Source: Nocardioides jiangxiensis (lineage in GTDB: Bacteria; Actinomycetota; Actinomycetes; Propionibacteriales; Nocardioidaceae). Taken from it: DNA of 64,000 nucleotides. Location of the stretch: assembly GCF_030580915.1 (NCBI RefSeq), contig NZ_JAUQTA010000001.1:1612001-1676000 (forward strand). The letters are read 5' to 3'. The translations under genes and the position numbers were made by a program. The notes below the pieces were generated by a model. The model saw only the letters and a list, made by a program, of their open reading frames with translations. It did not search any database and was not told the origin of the DNA. Positions 58,345-64,000 of the stretch are shown piece by piece (the stretch's first letter is position 1; each line of letters opens with the position of its first letter).

Positions 58345-59322
58345 TCAGTCGTCGCGGCTGCCGGATGAGGCCTCCAGCCCCATCCGGTAACCGAGCTGGA
58401 AGCGCGTCTGGGCGTCGTAGTCGCGCTTGAGGTCGGCGAGGTACGCCGCGTACGTGCGGTCGCTGACGCCCATGCGCTTGGCGCTGGCCGAGTCCGGGTG
58501 TCCCTCGATCAGCATGCGTGTGGCCATCGCGCGCTGCTCGGCGGCGATCGTCGACGCGATCTCGGCGGTGGTCTGGGTGAAGGGCAGCCCGCGGTCCCAG
58601 TTCCGCTCGAAGATGTCGACCAGGTAGGCGACGAGGTTGCTGTCGCGGATCACGACCGCGGTGGTGCGGTCGTGGGCCGACGGGATCAGCGCGACGCGCC
58701 GGTCGACGACGATCAGCCGGTTGAAGAACTCGTCGAGCGTCCGCACCTCGCCACCCTCGGCCGTCACCAGGTCGACGTACTGCCGGGTGAAGCGGGCGCG
58801 GCGTGCGGCGTGCTGGTAGATCGTGCGCAGCCTGACGCCGCGCTGCAGGGCGGCGAGGTCCCGTGCCGTGGCCGTGCGCAGCCCGGCGGCGGAACGCCCG
58901 ACCTGCGGCTGCGCGGTGAGCACCTCGTCGCGCGCACCCTCGACGACCTGCTCGAGGAACGCGTTGAGCTGCTCCCCGTGGAGCTCCGCCATCGGGCCGT
59001 CGGCCGTGGGCGGGTAGCGGCGGTAGGCCTGCGTCAGCTGCGAGAACGCCTGCGCCCACGAGCTCGCCGCGTCGATCGCCTCGGCCGCACGCTGGCTCAG
59101 CGGGGTGACGACCGCTCCCTGCGCCATCTGCGGGTCGACGACGATGTAGCGCCCGTCCTCCTCGCGGAGCACCCCGAGCCGCACGAGCAGCTGCGTGGCC
59201 TCCGGCTCGTCCGCGACGAGCGGATCCTCCACCGGTACGCCGCCGCGCGCCGCCACGGCCTCGAAGAGTGCCGCCCCGGACTCCTGGACCAGGCGCAGCT
59301 GATCGGGGTCGCTCTGTGCCAC
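58345..59322 (-). CDS. LuxR-like helix-turn-helix regulator (PLD-like N-domain type)
   Basis: A 325-residue transcription factor of the actinobacterial type with a long sensor part and a C-terminal helix-turn-helix, SAKRMGVSDRTYAAYLADLKRDY followed by RFQLGYRMG, as in Streptomyces LuxR-type regulators. The middle region (ARRARFTRQYVDLVTAEGGEVRTL, then VDRRVALIPSAH) resembles the degenerate PLD-like domain seen in that group. The signal it senses is unknown. GTG 59322 is chosen because GGGAGGAGG lies directly upstream; ATG 59358 is an alternative. Confidence 0.8.
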   Translation of the reverse strand: MAQSDPDQLRLVQESGAALFEAVAARGGVPVEDPLVADEPEATQLLVRLGVLREEDGRYIVVDPQMAQGAVVTPLSQRAAEAIDAASSWAQAFSQLTQAYRRYPPTADGPMAELHGEQLNAFLEQVVEGARDEVLTAQPQVGRSAAGLRTATARDLAALQRGVRLRTIYQHAARRARFTRQYVDLVTAEGGEVRTLDEFFNRLIVVDRRVALIPSAHDRTTAVVIRDSNLVAYLVDIFERNWDRGLPFTQTTAEIASTIAAEQRAMATRMLIEGHPDSASAKRMGVSDRTYAAYLADLKRDYDAQTRFQLGYRMGLEASSGSRDD

Positions 59323-59425
59323 GGGCCCTCCTCCCGGCGCCCACCCAGCCGGGCGCATCGCGGTCTAGATCCTGCCAGAGGGCCGCTGCCCGGCGGCCGA
59401 TTTCGGTTCCTGGCCGTTGGTCCGC

Positions 59426-59431
59426 TATTCT
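59426..59431 (+). promoter_or_regulatory. -10 hexamer of tRNA-Arg
   Basis: TATTCT, close to the TATAAT consensus, lies 32 bases before the tRNA-Arg 5' end. Confidence 0.45.
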
Positions 59432-59463
59432 CTTCCAGTCCTCGCGGCAGCGCCGCAGGATGG

Positions 59464-59536
59464 GCGCCTGTAGCTCAACGGATAGAGCATCTGACTACGG
59501 ATCAGAAGGTTTGGGGTTCGAATCCCTACAGGCGCG
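59464..59536 (+). tRNA. tRNA-Arg (anticodon ACG)
   Basis: GCGCCTG pairs with CAGGCGC, discriminator G. Anticodon stem TCTGA/TCAGA closes loop CTACGGA, giving ACG, whose A34 is normally deaminated to inosine to read CGU, CGC and CGA. D-arm and T-arm (GGGGTTCGAATCCC) are normal; CCA is not encoded. Confidence 0.96.
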
Positions 59537-59553
59537 CAGTCTGAGAAATGGAC

Positions 59554-59595
59554 GAAGCCCCCGGGGCACCGCACGACGGTGACCACGGGGGCTTC
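59554..59595 (+). terminator. Terminator after tRNA-Arg
   Basis: Arms GAAGCCCCCG (59554-59563) and CGGGGGCTTC (59586-59595) pair, with an inner CACCG/CGGTG helix, followed by TTTCGTTCTC. Confidence 0.82.
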
Positions 59596-59637
59596 TTTCG
59601 TTCTCACGGCGAGTGAGGTCAGGCTCGCCGAGCCCGG

Positions 59638-60870
59638 TCACGTGATGCGCGCGGTCCGCTGGCGTGCCGTGAGGGCTGCCGCGAGCATCGGCAGGTCCGG
59701 GCCGCGGGTCGCGTCGAGACCGGTGAGGTCCGCGATCCGGCGGAGACGGTTGTCGACGGTGTTGGGGTGGACGCCCAGCTGGGTGGCGGTCCTCCGGCGG
59801 TTCAGTCCTGCCGCGAGGAAGGTCTCCAGTGTCGTGCGCAGATGCGGCTCATCTGCGAGCGGGTCCAGGGCTGCAGCAAGGAGGGCCTGAGCCGGCGTGG
59901 CGTGGGACAGCTGGTAGTCGAGGGCGACATCGGCAAGCCGGTAGGCGCCTGCTGGGCGACCGGTCCGGAACGCTACCTCGACCACCTCGGCTGCGAGAGT
60001 GAGGGCTGCCTGGGTGCGCGCAGGGTCGGCGATGGCGATGCCCGCGTGGACGGGCACGGCCGCGGCCCGGACGACGTCGTCGATCATGCGCCTGACCCAG
60101 CCCCAGCCGGCCTCCCCGAGATCGGTCTCGCGGTACTCGACCAGGGCGGTCAGGTCGTGGGTGCTGGGCAGCCAGTGGACCGGCGTCGCGCAGTGGCGCT
60201 CCACCTCGTCGCGCACGCGGCGCACCTTGCGACGCGTGACGACGCGCGCGTCGATGTGCGGCTCCGACTCGTCCGGGTGCTCGGCGACGATGAGCTCGAT
60301 CGCCACGAACGCCGGCGGCAGGACGACGCCCGCCCGCTGGGCGGCGGCAGCCACGTCGGGGTCCGCGATGACCGACGTGAGCAGCTGGCTCGACACCGCC
60401 CGGTCCGCCATGGTGGTGCGGGTGTGGGCCTCGTAACCCGCCGCGACGGCCGCCGTGACGTGCTCCATGAAGCGGAGGATCGCCCGGTTGAGCTCGATCA
60501 CGGCGCGGAGGTCCGCCTCGGTCGCCGTCGCCGTGACCGCGTCGAAGCAGACATGCGTGCCACGGAAGTACGCCGCGAGGATCATGCCCATCGGGACGCC
60601 TTCCTCCGCGCGTCGCAGCGCCGACTCGGTCAAGTCGCGCAGCTCTTCCTCGGTCACCTCGCCCGCCCGGGAGAGAGCGTCCACGAAGCTGCCGACTACC
60701 TGGGTGACCACCCGGCGTACGTCGCCACGGAGAAGTTCCTCCGGCAGACGCGCATAGACGGGGATCTCGGCGACGAGGACGTCGACGACCGTGGATCCGA
60801 GATCGCGCCGGTGCGCACGCAGGTAGGCCGAGACGTCGCGGCCGCCGATAGCCAGACTGTGACCCGTCAC
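59638..60870 (-). CDS. PucR/CdaR-type transcriptional regulator
   Basis: A 410-residue regulator: an N-terminal RsbT-type helical region (VVDVLVAEIPVYARLPEELL), a GGDEF-like middle part, and the C-terminal PucR helix-turn-helix TLETFLAAGLNRRRTATQLGVHPNTVDNRLRRI. These proteins often activate adjacent metabolic genes; the divergent SGNH hydrolase gene is a candidate target. The GTG start at 60870 falls inside the palindrome TGTGACCCGTCACA, which suggests autoregulation. Confidence 0.87.
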   Translation of the reverse strand: MTGHSLAIGGRDVSAYLRAHRRDLGSTVVDVLVAEIPVYARLPEELLRGDVRRVVTQVVGSFVDALSRAGEVTEEELRDLTESALRRAEEGVPMGMILAAYFRGTHVCFDAVTATATEADLRAVIELNRAILRFMEHVTAAVAAGYEAHTRTTMADRAVSSQLLTSVIADPDVAAAAQRAGVVLPPAFVAIELIVAEHPDESEPHIDARVVTRRKVRRVRDEVERHCATPVHWLPSTHDLTALVEYRETDLGEAGWGWVRRMIDDVVRAAAVPVHAGIAIADPARTQAALTLAAEVVEVAFRTGRPAGAYRLADVALDYQLSHATPAQALLAAALDPLADEPHLRTTLETFLAAGLNRRRTATQLGVHPNTVDNRLRRIADLTGLDATRGPDLPMLAAALTARQRTARIT

Positions 60871-60871
60871 A
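60858..60871. promoter_or_regulatory. Palindrome over the PucR-type regulator start
   Basis: TGTGAC-CC-GTCACA has perfect six-base arms and covers the regulator's GTG. A nearby GTGTGTCACAT at about 60920 shares the TGTCACA core. The site could bind this regulator or a CRP-like protein. Confidence 0.4.
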
Positions 60872-60978
60872 ACGAATCGCGCTCCTTCCTGGCTGAACCT
60901 CCACCGATCGCACTGTGCGGTGTGTCACATCATCGGATCTGCGAGGGAATCATGCACCAGGACAGGAGCACATCAGTC

Positions 60979-61833
60979 ATGCGAACCCACTCGATCCGGC
61001 GTCGTCTCGCCGCAGCGGCCGTCGCGGCGGCCTCGACCGCCCTGCTGGCCGTCCCCGGCGCTTCTCCGGCGAACGCGACGGATCCCCTCACGATGGTCGC
61101 CCTCGGCGACTCGTCCGCTGCGGGTCCCCTGGTCGGCAGCCAGAGCAGCTGGGACTGCCTCCGGTCGACCTCCAACTGGCCCGCAGTCGCCGCGCGCACG
61201 ATCGGTGCCCAGCTCACCGACGTCACCTGCTCCGGTGCGACGACCGCCGACATCACCGCCAAGCGGTACGGCTACATCCCGGCCCAGGTCGACGCCGTGC
61301 AGCCCGACACGGACATCGTCACGCTCGCCATCGGCGCCAACGACATCAACCTCGGCGGCACCGTACCGTCGTGCATGCAGCCCCTTCCCTACCCTGCAGG
61401 CGTCTCCTGCAAGTCGTGGATGACCGCGAACGGCGACCCGACCGATGCGCAGCTGGCAGCCGTCGCCCCGAAGGTCGCTGCCGACATCCAGGCGATCCGC
61501 GCCAAGGCTCCGGCTGCGCAGATCTATCTCGTCGGCTACCTGCGGTACTGGGACGCGACCGGGTGCTACCCGATCGACCCGATCTGGGACGTCGACGCCC
61601 AGTGGCTCCAGACCATCTTCGACCGGACCAACGCCATGCTGAGGACGACGGCCACCGCTAACGGAGCGACGTACGTCGACATCGCGACGCCGAGCACCGG
61701 GCACGGGGTCTGTGCGCCGCTGGCCAGCAAGTGGGTGGAGGGCTTCATCCCGACCAGCCAGGCCGCGCCGTACCACCCCAACCAGATGGGGATGGACGCC
61801 GCGGGCGCGGTCGTCGCCTCTGCGATCGGCTGA
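60979..61833 (+). CDS. Secreted SGNH/GDSL esterase-lipase
   Basis: A 284-residue exported hydrolase. The signal peptide MRTHSIRRRLAAAAVAAAST ... SPANA is followed by block I LGDSSAAG with catalytic Ser45, block III GANDINLGG, and block V PYHPNQMGM with the catalytic His. Several cysteines (DCLR, VTCSG, SCMQ, SCKS, GCYP, GVCAP) suggest three disulfides as in Streptomyces SGNH lipases. It would hydrolyse lipid or aryl esters outside the cell. ATG 60952 is an alternative start with a closer purine-rich site. Divergent from the PucR-type regulator. Confidence 0.88.
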   Translation: MRTHSIRRRLAAAAVAAASTALLAVPGASPANATDPLTMVALGDSSAAGPLVGSQSSWDCLRSTSNWPAVAARTIGAQLTDVTCSGATTADITAKRYGYIPAQVDAVQPDTDIVTLAIGANDINLGGTVPSCMQPLPYPAGVSCKSWMTANGDPTDAQLAAVAPKVAADIQAIRAKAPAAQIYLVGYLRYWDATGCYPIDPIWDVDAQWLQTIFDRTNAMLRTTATANGATYVDIATPSTGHGVCAPLASKWVEGFIPTSQAAPYHPNQMGMDAAGAVVASAIG

Positions 61834-61858
61834 GAGCGGGCGGGGATGAGGTCGTGCA

Positions 61859-61908
61859 GGAACGACGAGGGGCGGGCCGCCGGATGGCAGCCCGCCCCGC
61901 GTCGTTCC
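61859..61908. terminator. Long hairpin between convergent genes
   Basis: Arms 61859-61877 and 61890-61908 pair at 18 of 19 positions (GGAACGACGAGGGGCGGGC against GCCCGCCCCGCGTCGTTCC), with a 12-base loop. It separates the SGNH hydrolase from DUF6458. Confidence 0.78.
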
Positions 61909-61917
61909 CCGCCGGCG

Positions 61918-62121
61918 TCAGCGCACCGGGCCGTCGTAGTAGGTCTCTCCGCGACGCCACGGGGGCGCGACGACGAGGGAGAGGACGATCGCGAGCACGC
62001 CGGCGATCACGAGGATCCAGCCGAGTGCGTTGTCGTCGACGAACGAGATGTCGACCTGGACGACGTCGAGCACGAAGACGAGTCCGGCGACCAGCAGGAC
62101 GATTCCGAGTCCGATGTACAT
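61918..62121 (-). CDS. DUF6458 family small membrane protein
   Basis: A 67-residue protein with two helices (YIGLGIVLLVAGLVFVLDV and LGWILVIAGVLAIVLSLVV) and a short cytoplasmic tail ending PWRRGETYYDGPVR. The plan matches DUF6458, a two-helix actinobacterial family with unknown function. AAGGAG is eight bases before ATG 62121. Monocistronic, divergent from recC. Confidence 0.82.
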   Translation of the reverse strand: MYIGLGIVLLVAGLVFVLDVVQVDISFVDDNALGWILVIAGVLAIVLSLVVAPPWRRGETYYDGPVR

Positions 62122-62180
62122 GAGTGTCACTCCTTCGGGTGAGGTGCTCTTTCCGGTGCCCCGAGGAGGCATAGTCCATT

Positions 62181-62200
62181 CGGGTCATTTGGATGACCCG
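62181..62200. repeat. Perfect inverted repeat in the DUF6458-recC gap
   Basis: CGGGTCAT-TTGG-ATGACCCG has perfect eight-base arms, and a further CCGGGTCA follows at 62202. It lies about 60 bases upstream of the DUF6458 start and could be a regulator site for that gene. Confidence 0.5.
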
Positions 62201-62260
62201 TCCGGGTCAGATCGCGTCGTGGATGGCGACAGGACGCCACTGGAGAGCGCAAGATTCTCC

Positions 62261-62294
62261 TGACCCCGCGGTGACCCGAGACGCCGCGGGGTCA
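62261..62294. repeat. Strong inverted repeat upstream of recC
   Basis: TGACCCCGCGG and CCGCGGGGTCA are perfect 11-base arms around a 12-base loop. A smaller repeat GGAGA...TCTCC (62242-62260) abuts it. The gap is divergent, so a terminator is not expected; a folded leader or protein site is possible. Confidence 0.5.
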
Positions 62295-62380
62295 TCCCAT
62301 TTCCGGACGCCGGCGTACGCCTGTGGACGACGCGGCGCGGACGGCGCCCCGGTGTCGGCGCCGCGTGACATCCTGCGGCC

Positions 62381-64000
62381 GTGACCCTGTTCCTCCACCG
62401 CGCCGAGCGCACCGACCTGCTGGCGGACGGCCTGGCGGATCTCCTGGGCGGCTCGCCGCTCGCGGACCCGTTCGCCCGCGAGCTCGTCGTCGTGCCCGCG
62501 CGGGGCGTGGAGCGGTGGCTGACGCAGCGCCTCGCGCACCGGCTGGGCACGGGCGCGGCCGGCGGCGACGGTGTCTGCGCGGGCGTCGACTTCGCCAGCC
62601 CGCGCTCGCTGGTCAGCCTGCTGCTGGGCCGCGAGAAGGACGATCCGTGGGACGCGGACCGCCTGGTCTGGCCCCTGCTCGAGGTGGTCGACGAGGCCGC
62701 CGGCGAGGAGTGGTGCGCGGTCCTGACGGCGCACCTCGGCCTCGACGGGCCAGCCGACGACGTGCGCCGCACGCGGAGGTACGCGGTCGCCCGCCGCCTC
62801 GCGGGCCTGCTCAGCTCCTACGCGGTCCAGCGCCCCCAGCTCGTCACCGACTGGCGTGAGGGACGCAGCACCGACGGGCTCGGCGGCGAGCTCCCCGACG
62901 ACCTCCTCTGGCAGCCCGAGCTGTGGCGCCGGCTGGTGGCCCGCGTCGGTGGTCCGGCGCCGGACGAGCGGCACGCCCGCATCGTGGAGGCGCTCCGCGA
63001 GGGTGACATCGACCGGCCCGGTCGCCGGCTCGAGCTGCCCCCACGCCTCTCGCTCTTCGGTCACACCAGGATCGCGTGCACCGAGCGCGACCTCATCGCC
63101 GCGCTCGCCGAGCACCGCGACGTGCACCTCTGGCTGCCGCAGGCCTCCGCGACCGCGTGGGAGCGGCTCGCCCCCGCTGCGGCTGAAGGCGCCGTGCCCC
63201 GCGACCTCGACGAGTCGGGCCTCCTCGTCGAGCATCCCCTCCTCGCCTCGCTCGGACGCGACTCCCGCGAGCTGCAGCGCACCCTGGCGACGGCAGGTGC
63301 GGTCGAGGTCCCGGTGGCCGGCACGGCAGGCGGGCACGACTCCGTGCTCGGATGGTTGCAGCACGACCTGCGCCACGACGCGATCCCCGACGCCTCCACG
63401 CGACTCGCGCGGCGCCGTAGGGCCGACGACCGGTCGGTGCAGGTGCACGCATGCCACGGAGCGGCGCGCCAGGTCGACGTGCTCCGCGAGGTCCTGGTCG
63501 GCCTGCTGGCCGACGACCCCACGCTCGAGCCGCGCGACATCCTCGTCATGTGCCCCGACGTCGAGGCCTTCGCGCCGCTCATCGCCGCAGCGTTCGGCAT
63601 GGCTGAGGTCGGGGAGCAGGGGCACCCCGGGCACCGGCTGCGCGTCCGCCTGGCCGACCGGGCGCTGTCGTCCACCAACCCGCTGCTGGGCCTCGCCGCG
63701 ACCCTCGTCGAGCTCGCGGGCGGGCGGCTCACCGCGACCGAGGTCCTCGACCTCGCGGGCGCCGCGCCGGTGCGGGCTCGGTTCGGCTTCGAGGACGACG
63801 AGATCGACCGGATCCGGGGCTGGATCGCCGAGTCGGGCGTGCGGTGGGGGTTCGACGCCGGTCACCGGGGACGCTACGGCCTCGACCTCGGGGCCAACAC
63901 CTGGGCGGCCGGCCTCGACCGCGTGCTGCTCGGCGTGGCCGTGGCCGGAGACGACCACCGGTTCGTCGGGTCGGTGCTCCCGCTCGACGACGTGGGCTCC
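62381..64000 (+). CDS. recC: Exodeoxyribonuclease V gamma subunit RecC, N-terminal half (runs off window)
   Basis: An open frame of 540 codons from GTG 62381 to the window end. The beginning, VTLFLHRAERTDLLADGLADLL, and the motif ARGVERWLTQRLAHRLG are typical of RecC N-termini, as are LFGHTRI and the helicase-like segment VQVHACHGAARQVDVLREVLVGLL with DILVMCPDVEAFAPLI. RecC recognises Chi and holds RecB and RecD in the RecBCD helicase-nuclease for double-strand break repair. recB and recD are expected downstream outside the window. No clear ribosome site precedes the start. Confidence 0.93.
   Translation, partial: MTLFLHRAERTDLLADGLADLLGGSPLADPFARELVVVPARGVERWLTQRLAHRLGTGAAGGDGVCAGVDFASPRSLVSLLLGREKDDPWDADRLVWPLLEVVDEAAGEEWCAVLTAHLGLDGPADDVRRTRRYAVARRLAGLLSSYAVQRPQLVTDWREGRSTDGLGGELPDDLLWQPELWRRLVARVGGPAPDERHARIVEALREGDIDRPGRRLELPPRLSLFGHTRIACTERDLIAALAEHRDVHLWLPQASATAWERLAPAAAEGAVPRDLDESGLLVEHPLLASLGRDSRELQRTLATAGAVEVPVAGTAGGHDSVLGWLQHDLRHDAIPDASTRLARRRRADDRSVQVHACHGAARQVDVLREVLVGLLADDPTLEPRDILVMCPDVEAFAPLIAAAFGMAEVGEQGHPGHRLRVRLADRALSSTNPLLGLAATLVELAGGRLTATEVLDLAGAAPVRARFGFEDDEIDRIRGWIAESGVRWGFDAGHRGRYGLDLGANTWAAGLDRVLLGVAVAGDDHRFVGSVLPLDDVGS

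Noticed and set aside
57306..59536. tRNA-associated integrated element between tRNA-Ser and tRNA-Arg
   Set aside because: No integrase, no direct repeat of a tRNA end, and the intervening genes have normal composition.
62207..63958. A 583-codon minus-strand frame at the right end
   Set aside because: It is antisense to the recC frame, which has clear RecC motifs and continuous coding to the window edge.

Overview
The window is a chromosomal segment of a high-GC actinobacterium, most likely a member of the Nocardioidaceae (Nocardioides-like). The evidence is very GC-rich third codon positions, the pbpA-rodA-pstP-fhaB-fhaA cell-wall/signalling cluster next to tRNA-Leu, a mycothiol-type maleylpyruvate isomerase family protein, an alkane hydroxylase fused to rubredoxin, a bacterial proteasome activator (Bpa), RecC, and many genes with a TANNNT -10 hexamer 6-7 nt before the start codon, as expected for leaderless mRNAs. 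I see no insertion sequence, integrase, prophage or CRISPR array. No gene-free stretch exceeds about 300 bases.

Layout. 1-4361 (minus strand): the 5' end of pbpA, rodA, PP2C phosphatase pstP, fhaB and fhaA, with every start overlapping the preceding stop, then tRNA-Leu(CAG). 4.7-6.8 kb: nitroreductase, DUF3592-like membrane protein, mycothiol-dependent enzyme. 7-9.3 kb: AlkB-rubredoxin, ferredoxin and a TetR regulator. 9.3-16.4 kb: M15 lipoprotein peptidase, quinone oxidoreductase, M13 peptidase, a RecQ-like helicase with a phosphoribosyltransferase-like C-terminus, and a secreted protein. 16.5-20.5 kb: DHA2 efflux pump, DUF6328 protein, glutathione peroxidase, then a haem-oxygenase-fold iron enzyme overlapping a CDGSH iron-sulfur protein. 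20.5-24 kb: SNF2 helicase coupled to a frameshifted SWIM zinc-finger gene. 24-28.8 kb: methyltransferase, TetR repressor, and both subunits of a methylcrotonyl/acyl-CoA carboxylase. The biotin carboxylase gene carries an in-frame tandem repeat.

28.8-41.9 kb: a sulfotransferase and its apparent loop-less paralogue, EcsC, Aat, rhodanese, Fpg/Nei glycosylase, a NiCoT nickel transporter under a Nur-like box, a lipoprotein/PepSY/membrane-protein group, an AAA-type ATPase, a glycerophosphodiesterase, a GDT1-type transporter and a DUF4446 protein. 41.9-53 kb: PAP2-diacylglycerol kinase fusion, serS, two Cof-type HAD phosphatases flanking two tandem sulfatases, two TIMP-like secreted membrane-anchored proteins, bpa and a second quinone oxidoreductase. 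53-64 kb: DUF6457 and MobA, nitrilase-family hydrolase, membrane protein, GH16 glucanase, tRNA-Ser(UGA), PH-like protein, tRNA-Ser(GCU), a 41-residue secreted peptide, a LuxR-like regulator, tRNA-Arg(ACG), a PucR-type regulator, an SGNH hydrolase, DUF6458, and recC running off the right edge.

The genes fall into short functional blocks: envelope growth control (left end), alkane oxidation, branched-chain/acyl-CoA carboxylation, nickel uptake, sulfate-ester and glucan attack by secreted hydrolases, and DNA repair/remodelling (RecQ, SNF2-SWIM, Fpg, RecC). Domain calls rest on recognised motifs without any database search.
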